Position numbers and translations under genes: made by a program
Assembly: GCF_016863615.1 (NCBI RefSeq)
Contig: NZ_BOPF01000012.1
Location: 1 to 64,000, forward strand
DNA length: 64,000 bases
Direction of reading: 5' to 3'
From: Virgisporangium aliadipatigenens
GTDB taxonomy: Bacteria > Actinomycetota > Actinomycetes > Mycobacteriales > Micromonosporaceae
Part shown: one piece after another, positions 41,164 through 50,257 of the stretch
Position numbering within the stretch: the stretch's first letter is position 1
How the letters are laid out: each line of letters begins with the position of its first letter
The notes under the pieces: generated by a model
Database searches by the model: none
What the model saw: only the letters and a program-made list of their open reading frames with translations
Told to the model about the DNA's origin: nothing

Positions 41164-43719
41164 TCACTCGTACGAGATCGCCTGCAGCACGTTCACCCGC
41201 GCCGCCCGGAGCGCCGGCAGGATCGCCGCGATCACGCCGATCCCGGCGCCGAGCGCGAGGTACGTGCCCATCGCCGTCCACGGCATCGCGAACGTCGAGA
41301 AGCCGTCGTCCTTGAGCGCCCGCACGATCGCCGCGCCGAGCCCGCTGCCGACCACCACGCCGAGCAGCGCGCCGAACACCGAGATCACGATCGCCTCGAC
41401 GGTGATCATCCGCATGGACTGGAACCGGCCGAGCCCGATCGCCCGCAGCAGCCCCAGCTCCCGGGTGCGTTCCAGGACCGACAGCGCCAGCGTGTTGATG
41501 ATGCCGAGCACCGCGATGAGCACCGCGAGGGCCAGCAGGATCTGCACCATCAGCAGCACGGTGTCGAACGCCGACGTCTGCTGCTGCACGAAGTCGTTCC
41601 GGTTGGCGACGGTCACCTCGGGGCTGTCGGCCAGCAGCGCGTCCACCTGCTTGCGCACTCCGTCGACCGAGACGCCGTCCGCGACGTCGACGTACCCCCA
41701 GGATGGCTGCGCGACCTGCAGTTCGCCGATGAGGGTGGTGGGCAGGATCAGGCCGCCGGTCGTGGAGCTCTTGGCGTAGATGCCGACGAGCTTCATCTGA
41801 CGCGGCTGCCCGCGGGCGAGCTGCACCTCGATCGTGGCGCCGACGTGCAGGCCCTTCTCCTTGGCGCGCTCCTCGTCGTAGAGCACCTCGTCCGGCCCGA
41901 GGGCGCGGATCTCGCCCTCCTTGGCGGTCAGCTTGAACATCTTCGCGTAGGCCGGCACGTCGGTCATGATCGTGACGCTGCGGTCCTCGCCGAGCGCGTG
42001 CGCGACGTCGAAGTAGTCGGCCGAGAAGCCGGTGACCCCGCTGATCGCCTTGGTCTTGTCGATCACCGCCGGGTCGAAGGTGGCCGGCCGCTCGTCGGAC
42101 GGGTCGCCCGAGATGATCAGGTCGGCGTTGACCTCCTTGTCGGCGATCTTCTGGATGCTCGCCTCGGCCGAGGTGAAGACCGTGTTGACGCCGGTGATCA
42201 GGGCGATGCCGACCATCAGGGCCGCCGCCGTGATCGCGGTCCGCCGCGGGTTGCGGGCCGAGTTCAGCCGTCCGAGCTTTCCGGGAACGCTCCACGCCAT
42301 CAGCCGGCCGATGACGCCCACAATGGGGCGGGCCAGCATCGGCGTGAGCAGCGCGATCCCGATGAACGCCAGCAGCACGCCGCCGAAGAAGCCGTAGAGG
42401 CTGCTGTCGCCGAGCTTGTCGTTGAGGCCGAGGAGCAGCAGCGTCGCGCCGCCGGCGGTGACCAGCGAACCGACGACGGTCACCTTGGTCAGCGGGCGGT
42501 CCGGGGTGGCCGCCTCCTGCAGCGCCGCGACGGGCGGGATGCGCGAGGCGCGCATCGCCGGCAGCAGCGCGGCCACCAGAGTGATGATCATGCCGACGGA
42601 GAACGCCGAGATGATCGCCGCCGGCGGGACGCCGATGCCCGCCAGTTCGAGGCTGGCGCTGCCGACGTTGCCGAACACCCACGCCAGCAGGGAGCCCACG
42701 CCGATGCCGAGCCCGAGGCCGACCGCCGAGGCGAACAGCCCGATGAGGACCGCCTCCACCAGCACCGAGCCGATCATCTGCTTGCGGCTGGCGCCGATGG
42801 CGCGCATGAGGGCCAGTTCGCGGGTGCGCTGCGCCACGATGATGCTGAACGTGTTGAGGATCAGGAACGTCCCCACGAACAGCGCCACCCCGGCGAAGCC
42901 GAGCAGGATCTTGTTGAAGAAGCCCAGGGCCTCCTTGGCGCCGGCCGTCTGCGCCTTCTGCAGTTCCGCACCGGTCTTCACCTCGAACGAGTCGCCGAGC
43001 GCCGCCCGCACCGAGTCGCGCACCTGCTCGGGCGTCTTCCCGGCGGCGGCCTTCACGTCGACGGAGGAGTAGACGTTCGGCGTGCCCAGCATGAGCTCCG
43101 CGGCGACCGACTCGTGGAACGACACCACCATCGAGCCGCCGAGACTGTCCCGACCGCCGCTGTACTCGGTGATCCCGACCAGCGTGAACGTCTTCTTCGG
43201 CTGCGTCGTCAGCACACCCACCTGGTCGCCGACCTTGACGCCGGCGGACTTGGCGAGGCCGGCGTTCATGACGACCTCGGTGCCGCTCTGCGGGGCGCGC
43301 CCCTCGCGCAGCTTCACGAGGTCGTTCTCGCCGGTCCAGTTCTCGCCGAGGCGGGGCGGTCCGAAGCTCGTGATGACCTTGCCGTTGCTGCCGATGACCC
43401 GCGCGCCGTCGGCGCTGACGATGCCGGTGGCCTTGGCGACCCCGTCGATGCCGCGGACCTTCTCCAGCGTCTCCGGCTTGACGGTGGCGGTCAATTTCTG
43501 ATCGTCGTCGAAGCCCTGCGCCGGCCCGGTCGACTTGACCGACACCGTCACGTCGGTGTTCTGGAACGCCGTCGCGAACAGGCCGTCGAACGACCGGCCC
43601 AGCGTGTCGGTGAGCACGAACGCCCCCGACACGAACATCACCCCGAGCACCACCGCGAGCCCGGACAGCACCAGCCGTAGCTTGCGCGACAGCACGCTCT
43701 TGAGCGTCGCTCTCAACAT
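41164..43719 (-). CDS. ABC transporter permease, FtsX/MacB-like
   Basis: An 851-residue permease with two FtsX modules. A membrane helix at about 15-37 is followed by a MacB-like periplasmic core, three helices (FAGVALFVGTFLILNTFSIIV onward, then an RTRELALMRAIGASRKQM coupling loop), two central helices, a second periplasmic core, and a last FtsX block with the loop RTRELGLLRAIGLGR. Such permeases export lipids or peptides or transmit envelope signals. It follows its ATPase with a 4-bp gap. A full-length paralogue of the same 851 residues lies at 53918-56473. No two-component system adjoins this copy. Confidence 0.92.
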   Translation of the reverse strand: MLRATLKSVLSRKLRLVLSGLAVVLGVMFVSGAFVLTDTLGRSFDGLFATAFQNTDVTVSVKSTGPAQGFDDDQKLTATVKPETLEKVRGIDGVAKATGIVSADGARVIGSNGKVITSFGPPRLGENWTGENDLVKLREGRAPQSGTEVVMNAGLAKSAGVKVGDQVGVLTTQPKKTFTLVGITEYSGGRDSLGGSMVVSFHESVAAELMLGTPNVYSSVDVKAAAGKTPEQVRDSVRAALGDSFEVKTGAELQKAQTAGAKEALGFFNKILLGFAGVALFVGTFLILNTFSIIVAQRTRELALMRAIGASRKQMIGSVLVEAVLIGLFASAVGLGLGIGVGSLLAWVFGNVGSASLELAGIGVPPAAIISAFSVGMIITLVAALLPAMRASRIPPVAALQEAATPDRPLTKVTVVGSLVTAGGATLLLLGLNDKLGDSSLYGFFGGVLLAFIGIALLTPMLARPIVGVIGRLMAWSVPGKLGRLNSARNPRRTAITAAALMVGIALITGVNTVFTSAEASIQKIADKEVNADLIISGDPSDERPATFDPAVIDKTKAISGVTGFSADYFDVAHALGEDRSVTIMTDVPAYAKMFKLTAKEGEIRALGPDEVLYDEERAKEKGLHVGATIEVQLARGQPRQMKLVGIYAKSSTTGGLILPTTLIGELQVAQPSWGYVDVADGVSVDGVRKQVDALLADSPEVTVANRNDFVQQQTSAFDTVLLMVQILLALAVLIAVLGIINTLALSVLERTRELGLLRAIGLGRFQSMRMITVEAIVISVFGALLGVVVGSGLGAAIVRALKDDGFSTFAMPWTAMGTYLALGAGIGVIAAILPALRAARVNVLQAISYE

Positions 43720-43723
43720 GACG

Positions 43724-44497
43724 TCAGGCCCCCGTGTCCAGGCGCTTCATGGTGTCGAGCACCGTGTCGGCGGTCGGCTCGTACAGTTCGCTGACGATGG
43801 AGCCGTCGGCGAGGAAGATGACGCGGTCGGCGTAGCTTGCGGCGACCGGGTCGTGCGTCACCATTACGATCGTCTGCCCGAACTCCCGCACGCTGTTGCG
43901 CAGGAAGCTCAACACCTCGGCGCCCGACTTGGAGTCGAGGTTGCCGGTCGGCTCGTCGGCGAAGATGACCTCCGGGCGGGCGACCAGGGCGCGGGCGCAG
44001 GCCACGCGCTGCTGCTGGCCGCCGGAGAGCTGCGTGGGGCGGTGCTTCAACCGGTCCCGCAGTCCGACGGTGTCGATCACCGTGTCGAACCAGGCCTTGT
44101 CCGGCTTGCGGCCGGCGATCGACAGCGGAAGCGTGATGTTCTCCTCCGCGGTCAGCGTCGGCAGCAGGTTGAACTGCTGGAAGATGAACCCGACCTGGTC
44201 GCGGCGCAGCTTGGTGAGCGCCTTGTCCTTCATGCCGGTCACCTTCGTCTGTCCGATGTGGACGTCCCCGCGGGTGACCGAGTCCAGTCCGGCGAGGCAG
44301 TGCATCAGCGTCGACTTGCCGGACCCCGAGGGACCCATGATCGCCGTGAACGCCCCCCGTTGCAGTTCGACGCTCACCTCCCGCAGCGCGACGACCTGCG
44401 CCTCGCCGCTGCCGTACACCTTCCACACCTGATTCGCGCGGGCGGCGACGGGCGTGCCCTGCCCGGTCGCGGAACCCTGGGCCACCGTCAGCGTCAC
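43724..44497 (-). CDS. ABC transporter ATP-binding protein, MacB/LolD-like
   Basis: A 257-residue ATPase driving the FtsX-type permease. Walker [11 protein letters not shown]-loop [11 protein letters not shown], signature [15 protein letters not shown], Walker [13 protein letters not shown] and switch His in VTHDP are intact. GTG 44497 has AAGGAG 6 nt upstream. DNA of the central part (44064-44196) is identical over 133 bp to the paralogue at 56840-56972, a sign of recent duplication or gene conversion. Confidence 0.94.
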   Translation of the reverse strand: MTLTVAQGSATGQGTPVAARANQVWKVYGSGEAQVVALREVSVELQRGAFTAIMGPSGSGKSTLMHCLAGLDSVTRGDVHIGQTKVTGMKDKALTKLRRDQVGFIFQQFNLLPTLTAEENITLPLSIAGRKPDKAWFDTVIDTVGLRDRLKHRPTQLSGGQQQRVACARALVARPEVIFADEPTGNLDSKSGAEVLSFLRNSVREFGQTIVMVTHDPVAASYADRVIFLADGSIVSELYEPTADTVLDTMKRLDTGA

Positions 44498-44708
44498 CGT
44501 CTTCTCCTTCAGCCGATCTGCTGTCTCTCGTTGACGGAATTGATCCTCGGTGCGCGGGAGGCGTTTCTCGTCGGCCCGGGGGCGTACCCGACCACCCGTT
44601 TCCGCCCGGGGTGCAGCCCGGAGTAGATCTCAGGGACAACCCCGACCGGGGCCCGACCGGACGGTTCGACCGGCGGCCGGTGGGGTCCCGCCGGCGCCGC
44701 GCGGCCGG

Positions 44709-44714
44709 TAGCCT
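44709..44714 (+). promoter_or_regulatory. -10 element before the small antitoxin-like gene
   Basis: TAGCCT is followed by GAGGAGC and the ATG at 44722, so either leaderless initiation or the weakly spaced GAGGAG may be used. The 224-bp gap to the ABC ATPase holds no other feature I can support. Confidence 0.45.
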
Positions 44715-44721
44715 GAGGAGC

Positions 44722-44889
44722 ATGACCCCGGACGCCGAACACGTCACCTACGACACCGCGACGCCTGAGCAGCTCGCGGCCGCACGTGACCGCGCCCGGA
44801 CCCGTCTCGCGGAGGCCGAACGCCGCCGCACGCCACAGCGCCGCGCGCGTCTCCTGGAGACATTGGGCCTGCCCGCCGACGCCGCGTGA
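44722..44889 (+). CDS. Small helical protein, possible antitoxin
   Basis: A 55-residue, charged, wholly helical protein (EQLAAARDRARTRLAEAERRR). It has no recognised domain. Its stop overlaps the GTG of the PIN-like gene (GTGA), the usual layout of an antitoxin-toxin pair, but it lacks an obvious DNA-binding motif, so the antitoxin label is inference from size, charge and coupling. Confidence 0.6.
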   Translation: MTPDAEHVTYDTATPEQLAAARDRARTRLAEAERRRTPQRRARLLETLGLPADAA

Positions 44890-45251
44890 TCCACCTGATC
44901 CTCGACGCGTCCGCGGTGGCCGCCTACGGCACGGGCGTGGATGTCGGCGAGACCATCGCCGAGGTTGCCCACAACGGTGCCGCCTTCACCTCACCGGCCG
45001 TGTGCCTGGCCGAGGCCGGGCGGAGCGTCGACCACCGCCTGATCGACCTGCTCATCGACCACCGGGCCTTCGCGGCGTGCGAACTTCCGGTCGAGAAGTG
45101 GCCCGTCCTCTCCGCGGCACTGGGACTGCTGGCCCGGCATGACCACGCCGCGGCCGTCACCGCGGCGATCGTGCTCGACGGACACATCCTTACCGCCGAG
45201 CCCGAGGCGTACTCCGCCTTCGGCGACGAGGCGCCGATCATTCCGCTCTGA
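44886..45251 (+). CDS. PIN-like domain protein, possible toxin
   Basis: A 121-residue protein with PIN-fold markers: LILDASAVAAY (first Asp), SPAVCLAEAGR (Glu of the second acidic site) and LLARHDHAAAV (third acidic position). The usual last Asp in the HILTAEPEAY strand is absent, so nuclease activity is uncertain. PIN toxins cleave RNA and are paired with small antitoxins. Translation is coupled to the 55-residue protein upstream. A non-toxic, widely conserved PIN-like role is the alternative. Confidence 0.65.
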   Translation: MIHLILDASAVAAYGTGVDVGETIAEVAHNGAAFTSPAVCLAEAGRSVDHRLIDLLIDHRAFAACELPVEKWPVLSAALGLLARHDHAAAVTAAIVLDGHILTAEPEAYSAFGDEAPIIPL

Positions 45252-45289
45252 CGCGGCGGGCCGGCCGCGACCGCCGGACGGTTCGGTGG

Positions 45290-45325
45290 TTGACGGTTAA
45301 GGAGTTAACTGTTAGCTTCTTAAGT
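45290..45325. promoter_or_regulatory. MarR gene promoter and operator-like repeats
   Basis: TAGCTT (45313-45318) lies 7 nt before the MarR ATG. Around it are GTTA and TAAC half sites (45296-45309) and CTTAAG, an AT-rich patch of inverted repeats typical of MarR autoregulation. Confidence 0.45.
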
Positions 45326-45763
45326 ATGGAGGAGCCGCAGTTCACCAGCACCCTCGACCTGCTCCGCTGGATCGGTTGGGCCCAGCGCAAGGCCGGTGAG
45401 GAGTGGATCCGCGAGCGCGAGCTCAGCCACGAGCAGAGCTTCGTCCTCGGATACCTGGTGCAGAACCCGGGTGCGATCCAGCGCGACATCGCCGAGATCA
45501 CCCGCACCAGCGCGGCCAACGTCTCGGGTCTGGTCCAGGGGCTCGAGCGGCGGGGCCTCGTCGAGCGGCGGACCGAGCCCGGCAACGAGCGCAGCAAGCG
45601 CGTCTACGCCACCGACTCCGGCGCGGCGCTCATCTCCGGGTTCGACTCCGCCATGGCCGCCATCGAGGACACCCTCCTCGAGCCGCTCGACACCGAGGAA
45701 CGGGCCGCCCTGCACGCCCTGCTGAAGAAGATCACCGCGGTCCTGCCGCGACCGAGCCGCTAA
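45326..45763 (+). CDS. MarR family transcriptional regulator
   Basis: A 145-residue regulator. The winged helix reads LSHEQSFVLGYLVQNPGAIQRDIAEITRTSAANVSGLVQGLERRGLVERRTEPGN, in one continuous MarR pattern with dimerising helices at both ends (LEPLDTEERAALHALLKKI). It probably represses the MATE pump gene 122 bp downstream and itself, released by a small toxic compound. The ATG is placed by the promoter 7 nt upstream. Confidence 0.9.
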   Translation: MEEPQFTSTLDLLRWIGWAQRKAGEEWIRERELSHEQSFVLGYLVQNPGAIQRDIAEITRTSAANVSGLVQGLERRGLVERRTEPGNERSKRVYATDSGAALISGFDSAMAAIEDTLLEPLDTEERAALHALLKKITAVLPRPSR

Positions 45764-45797
45764 CCCTCGACCGCACCGCGACCACGCCGGCGACACC

Positions 45798-45872
45798 CGT
45801 CGGCGTGCGCTGAACCCTGCCCCGAACGTCCCGCGCGTGCCGAGCACCCTCGGCGCGCGCTGAAGCCTGCCC
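45798..45872. repeat. 25-bp imperfect direct repeat between the MarR and MATE genes
   Basis: Copies at 45798-45822 and 45848-45872 are 50 bp apart and match at about 22 of 25 positions, both containing GCGCTGAA and CCTGCCC. They lie directly before the MATE ribosome site and could be regulator-binding sites. Confidence 0.55.
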
Positions 45873-45885
45873 TAAGGAGCCCGTC

Positions 45886-47328
45886 ATGAGCGCCACGACC
45901 CTCGACTCATCCGTGAACGCCGACGCCGTCGGCACCGACCGCTGGTACCTCTCCGCCGCGCCGATGGCCCGCGCGCTGGTGCACCTCTGCGTGCCGATGG
46001 CCGCCGCGATGATCGTCGGCGCCGTCTACAACGTCATCAACGCCGGCTTCATCGGTTCGCTGCACGACACCGCCCTGCTCGCCGCGATCACGTTCGGGAC
46101 GCCGCTTTTGGCCGTCGTCCTGGCGATCGGCGGCGTGTTCGGGGTCGGGGGCGGTGCGCTCATCTCGCGGCTGCTCGGCGCGGCGGAGCACGAACCGGCG
46201 AAGGCCAGCGAGATCAGGCACGTGTCGTCGTTCGCGCTGTGGGGGAGTGTGCTCGCCGGGGCCGTGTTCGGCGGCGTGGGGCTGCTCCTGCTGCACCCGC
46301 TCGTGGCGCTGCTCGGCGCGGACGCCGCCGCCACGGCCACCCGCGACTACGTGGCCGTCATGCTGGCGTTCGTCCCGGTGCTCGCCGCGGCGATCTGCCT
46401 CGAACAGCTCGTGCGGGCCGAGGGCGCCGCGCGTCAGGCGATGACCGGGCTGATTGCCGCCACGGTCGCGAACCTCGTGCTCGACGTGCCGTTCATCCTG
46501 GTGCTGCACTGGGGCGTCGCCGGTGCTGCCCTGGCGACCGGCCTCGCCAACCTCGTCGCCGTCGCGTACTTCGCGTTGTGGCTGCAGCGGCACAGCGCGC
46601 ACGTCAGCCTCGCGCCGCGCTGGTTCACGCTGCGGCCGGCCGTCGTCGGCCCGGTCTTCGGCGTCGGGGTCGGCGAACTGCTCCAGGCCGCGTTCATGAT
46701 CGTCACGACCCTGGTGCTCAACAACCTCGCGGCGGGCTACGGCAACGACCCGCTCGCGGCGATGGGCGTCGCCGTGCGCCTCGCACAGGTGCCGGAGTTC
46801 CTGGTGATGGGCGTGACGATCGGCGTGCTGCCGCTGCTCGCGTACTCCTACGGCAAGGGCGACCGGAGCCGGCTCAGGTCGGCGCTGCGCGCCTCGGCGG
46901 TCACGGTCGGCACGATCGCGCTGCTCTTCTCGACGACGGTGTTCCTCTTCCGCGAGCAGGTGTTCGCCGCGTTCTCGGCGGACCGCTCGGTGCTCGCGAT
47001 CGGCGTCACGATCCTGGTGGCACAGCTCGTCGCGATGGTCGTGAACGGCTTCCGCGGCCTGATCACCTCCCTGTTCCAGGCGACCGGGCGCGCCGTGCCG
47101 GCGATCGTGATGTCGACGGCGCAGGGCGTGCTGTTCATCCCGATCGTGCTCCTGGGGAACCTCTGGTTCGGGCTGGCCGGCATCGTCTGGGCGCTGACCG
47201 TCAGCGAGGTCATCGTGTTCGTCGTCGGCGTCGGCATGTGGCTCGCCCTGCGCCACGCCATCGACCGCGGCCTGGCGGAGGGCACCCCGCAGCGCGCCGA
47301 CGAACTCCTCGCACCGGCCGCATCCTGA
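45886..47328 (+). CDS. MATE family efflux transporter
   Basis: A 480-residue multidrug/toxin exporter with 12 membrane helices in two related halves. Family features include LCVPMAAAMIVGAVYNVINAGFIGSL at the start, LISRLLGAAEHEPA after helix 2, and GNDPLAAMGVAVRLAQVPEF at the start of the second half. It uses ion gradients to expel drugs or metabolites. ATG 45886 has AAGGAG 7 nt upstream. The MarR regulator upstream is the likely control. Confidence 0.92.
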   Translation: MSATTLDSSVNADAVGTDRWYLSAAPMARALVHLCVPMAAAMIVGAVYNVINAGFIGSLHDTALLAAITFGTPLLAVVLAIGGVFGVGGGALISRLLGAAEHEPAKASEIRHVSSFALWGSVLAGAVFGGVGLLLLHPLVALLGADAAATATRDYVAVMLAFVPVLAAAICLEQLVRAEGAARQAMTGLIAATVANLVLDVPFILVLHWGVAGAALATGLANLVAVAYFALWLQRHSAHVSLAPRWFTLRPAVVGPVFGVGVGELLQAAFMIVTTLVLNNLAAGYGNDPLAAMGVAVRLAQVPEFLVMGVTIGVLPLLAYSYGKGDRSRLRSALRASAVTVGTIALLFSTTVFLFREQVFAAFSADRSVLAIGVTILVAQLVAMVVNGFRGLITSLFQATGRAVPAIVMSTAQGVLFIPIVLLGNLWFGLAGIVWALTVSEVIVFVVGVGMWLALRHAIDRGLAEGTPQRADELLAPAAS

Positions 47329-47366
47329 ACGACACCGCAGCGGCGCGCGTCTGCGACGCTCGAACG

Positions 47367-47768
47367 ATGGACCGGGACGACGGACCCGCTCGGCACGGCC
47401 TGCGGCGGCTCATCTTCTGGTTCGACACCGTCGACCACGAGTGGGCCGCCCGGGCGCTGACCCGGGCGGTGGCCAGAGCCGGCCGCCTCCTGCTGGCCCG
47501 CCCGGAGTTCGGTCCCGAGCACCCGGTGGCGGTGACCGTCGCCGCTGCCGAGGCGTACCTGTCGCACCCGAGCGAGCGGAACCGCCTGCGGTACTTCGCG
47601 GCCGCCACCCGTTCCTACCCGTACGGCGCCGGCGAGGGCTGCTACCGCGTCGAGGGTGCCGCGGACTGCGGGCCCGGCTCCGGCTGTCGCACCGGAGCGG
47701 GGACCCTCGAGCGGATCGCCGACGTCGTGGGCGCCGATGCGGTCCGCGGGGCCGTCCACCGACGCTGA
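47367..47768 (+). CDS. Hypothetical protein with Cys/Gly-rich C-terminus
   Basis: A 133-residue protein. The N-terminal two thirds are helical (LIFWFDTVDHEWAARALTRAV, then VTVAAAEAYLSHPSERNRLRYF); the last third has three cysteines (GEGCYRV, ADCGPGSGC), perhaps a metal site. No family is recognised. It begins 38 bp after the MATE gene and ends 13 bp before the stop of the convergent Imm49-like gene. Third-position G/C is high throughout. Confidence 0.65.
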   Translation: MDRDDGPARHGLRRLIFWFDTVDHEWAARALTRAVARAGRLLLARPEFGPEHPVAVTVAAAEAYLSHPSERNRLRYFAAATRSYPYGAGEGCYRVEGAADCGPGSGCRTGAGTLERIADVVGADAVRGAVHRR

Positions 47769-47781
47769 ACCGCGGGAACAC

Positions 47782-49212
47782 TCATCTCGACGCACCCTCG
47801 CCGACGCGGTCGCCGTTCAGCAGCGTCAACGGCAGGTACGGCGAGCGCACCGTGACGCTGAGCCAGCCCGACTGCTGGGCCCGGGCGGCCAGCGCGAGCG
47901 GTGCGAGTGCGAGGAAGCCCTCCGGGTCCTGCGCGCGTTCCACCGAAAAGGTCCAGTACCGCCGATGGCGCCGCAGGGCCCGCTCCAGCGCGTCGGTGAA
48001 CCCGGCCTGATCGTCCTCGGAGATCCGGTAGAACAGCTCGACCGTCGGGCGGAGCAGGTCGTCCTCCGGCGGCACGGCCGCCAGCGACCGCTCGGACATG
48101 CTGTACCCGCCGTACCAGTACCCGTGCAGCACGCCGATCCACTCGTGGACGGCCGCGTCGTGCCCCGTGCCGGACGAGCGCCGCAGCTCCTGCGGTACGC
48201 GCACGAGGTCGTCGACGCGCGTGCGGTCGCGGCAGATCATGCTGAGGTACATCGCCCTGAGCCAGGTGTCCGCGTTCGTGTGCGGCGTGGCTCCGGTCGC
48301 CGGGACGCGGAACGTGCCGTCGCGCAGCCGGACGGTGGCCTCCGCGCCGTCCGCGGTCGCCGCCGCGAAGATGCCGTGGTACGCCTGCATCGCCAGCGTC
48401 AGGCTGTCCCAGGTGTGGATCCAGGAGCCCGGCTCGTCCGTGACGAGGCGGTAGCCGGTCTCCCGCAGCGCTGTCGGCCCGATGACGTGGAGTCGGCTCG
48501 GGTCCCGCGCGATCAACTCGTCGAGCCGCGCGGTCAGCGCGTCGCCCTCGCGCTCCGCCGTGCCGGCGTCGGCCTCGTGCCGGTCGACGAGGCGCCAGGT
48601 GCGTCTCCCGGACGCGGGCGGCGGCACCGCGATCTCCTCGCGCCACCGCCGTTCGACGAGGTTCCTGGGCAGGAGGGCGGACTCGACCCCGATCGGAAAC
48701 TTCCGGTCGAACGCGGCGCACGCCACCGCCAGCGGGCCGAGCGCCACGCCTCCCGTGGCGTCGCCGCCGCCGCGCGTGTGCTGTTCCAGCGCGTGCGTCA
48801 ACGCCTCCGCGAACGGCCCGGCCCGGCCGCCGAGGAACCCCGCCAGCGCCCTGATCGTCGGGTCCTCGGACTTCTTCTCGGCGACCCGGCCCCGGCGCAG
48901 GTAGGACTGCAGCGCGTCGACCTCGGCACTGCCCTTGACCTGCGTGTTCATCAGCGTCTCCAGCACGCTCGACGCGCGGCAGATCATGCCGAGGTAGCAC
49001 GCGGTGAGCCAGTCGTCCGCGCTCGCGCCGCCCCCGGCCGAGCCGGCTGCCGCGAGGACGGCGTGCGCGGCCCGCAGCGCGGTGACGGCGGCGTCCCAGG
49101 TCTCCCGCCGGTCCGCGTCCGGGTCCTCCCGCATGCGCGAACCGAGCTGCCGCAACGAGGCCCGCAGCGGCGTCGGCGGGTCGTGCGGCTCGGTGCGGTC
49201 ACGCGTGTTCAA
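47782..49212 (-). CDS. Immunity 49 (Imm49)-like protein, internally duplicated
   Basis: A 476-residue soluble helical protein. Two halves repeat one pattern: WLTACYLGMICRASSVLETL near residue 70 and WLRAMYLSMICRDRTRVDDL near 330, each followed by a GxY or ALAGFLGG helix, then PLAVACAAFD and PLALAARAQQ. This matches actinobacterial Imm49 proteins, thought to neutralise polymorphic toxins, but the match is from memory. The TTG start overlaps the stop of the WYL regulator gene and has a GGGGGG stretch upstream, so the two are co-translated. No toxin gene is adjacent. Confidence 0.6.
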   Translation of the reverse strand: MNTRDRTEPHDPPTPLRASLRQLGSRMREDPDADRRETWDAAVTALRAAHAVLAAAGSAGGGASADDWLTACYLGMICRASSVLETLMNTQVKGSAEVDALQSYLRRGRVAEKKSEDPTIRALAGFLGGRAGPFAEALTHALEQHTRGGGDATGGVALGPLAVACAAFDRKFPIGVESALLPRNLVERRWREEIAVPPPASGRRTWRLVDRHEADAGTAEREGDALTARLDELIARDPSRLHVIGPTALRETGYRLVTDEPGSWIHTWDSLTLAMQAYHGIFAAATADGAEATVRLRDGTFRVPATGATPHTNADTWLRAMYLSMICRDRTRVDDLVRVPQELRRSSGTGHDAAVHEWIGVLHGYWYGGYSMSERSLAAVPPEDDLLRPTVELFYRISEDDQAGFTDALERALRRHRRYWTFSVERAQDPEGFLALAPLALAARAQQSGWLSVTVRSPYLPLTLLNGDRVGEGASR

Positions 49213-50195
49213 AGCTGCCCCCCGGTTTCGCTTCGCGGGTGGACCCTAGCAACCGCGGCGCGCCGGTAGCGCTCGGCGAGCTTGCCGAGAACGGCCACCA
49301 GTTCCGGTGCGTCGGCGACGCTGAAGTCGGCGTCGAGCATGCCGAGGTACAGCGCGAGCATCTCGGGATGGTCCGAGCCCGGCGAGAACGCGCACCGGTC
49401 GGGGCCGAGTTCCTCGATGTCCACCGCGATCGGGAGGCGGCTGCGCACGTGATCCGCCGACGCCTCGACGACGACGCGGGCCCGGTACCGCCACGTCGCC
49501 TCCTGCACGCCACGCGAGATCCGGTCCATGAGCTCCCGGTCCGGGGGCAGCGGTCGTGGCGTGAAGCGCGGCCCGGTCGGCGTGCGCGGGTCCATCCGGT
49601 CCACCCGGAACGTCCGCCAGTCGTCCCGGTCCAGGTCCCAGGCCACCAGGTACCACCGCGTCCGGTGGTGGACCAGGCGGTAGGGCTCCACCGACCGGCG
49701 CCCCGCGGAGCCGGCGTGCGTCCGGTAGTCGAACGCCAGCCGATGCCGGTCCCGGCACGCACCGGCGACGGCGGTCAGCACCTCGGGGTCGACCGCGGGT
49801 CCCGACGAGGGCATCGCCACCGTCGCGGCCTGGAACGCGCTGATCCGGTGGCGCAGCCGCGACGGCAGGATCTGTTGCAGCTTGGCGAGCGCGCGCACCG
49901 ACGTCTCCCCGATCCCGGTGACGCTCGCGGCCGTGCGCAGGCCCACCGCCACCGCGACCACCTCGTCGTCGTCCAGCAGCAGCGGGGGCAGCGCGCCACC
50001 CGAACCGAGCCGGTAGCCGCCGGCCACCCCCGGTCGGGCGTGCACCGGATATCCCAGCGCCCGCAACCGCTCCACGTCGTTGCGAACCGTGCGGGTGGTG
50101 ACGCCGAGCCGCTCGGCCAGCTCGGCGCTGGTCCAGTCGGGGCGGCCCTGGAGCAACGACAGGAGGCGCAGCAGCCGCGCCGAGGTGTCCCACAT
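49209..50195 (-). CDS. WYL-domain helix-turn-helix regulator
   Basis: A 328-residue YafY-type regulator. Residues about 5-60 form the winged HTH (WTSAELAERLGVTTRTVRNDVERL); a GGYRLG hairpin follows; about 140-215 is the WYL domain with RWYLVAWDLDRDDWRTFRVDRM; a WCX-like C-terminus ends it. WYL proteins sense ligands, often nucleotides, and regulate DNA-damage or defence genes. It diverges from the epoxide hydrolase gene across a 62-bp gap with inverted repeats and is followed by the coupled Imm49-like gene. Confidence 0.9.
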   Translation of the reverse strand: MWDTSARLLRLLSLLQGRPDWTSAELAERLGVTTRTVRNDVERLRALGYPVHARPGVAGGYRLGSGGALPPLLLDDDEVVAVAVGLRTAASVTGIGETSVRALAKLQQILPSRLRHRISAFQAATVAMPSSGPAVDPEVLTAVAGACRDRHRLAFDYRTHAGSAGRRSVEPYRLVHHRTRWYLVAWDLDRDDWRTFRVDRMDPRTPTGPRFTPRPLPPDRELMDRISRGVQEATWRYRARVVVEASADHVRSRLPIAVDIEELGPDRCAFSPGSDHPEMLALYLGMLDADFSVADAPELVAVLGKLAERYRRAAVARVHPRSETGGQL

Positions 50196-50212
50196 TCTTC
50201 GATCCTGACGAC

Positions 50213-50250
50213 AATCTAGGAACGGAGCGTTCCGCTATTGATCCTATCGT
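50213..50250. promoter_or_regulatory. Divergent promoter region with operator-like inverted repeat
   Basis: GGAACG (50219-50224) and CGTTCC (50228-50233) form a perfect inverted repeat with a 3-bp centre. For the epoxide hydrolase, TATCGT (50245-50250) lies 7 nt before the ATG 50258. For the WYL gene, TAGATT (50213-50218, minus) is a possible -10. The repeat between them suits WYL control of both directions. Confidence 0.5.
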
Positions 50251-50257
50251 CGTCGGC

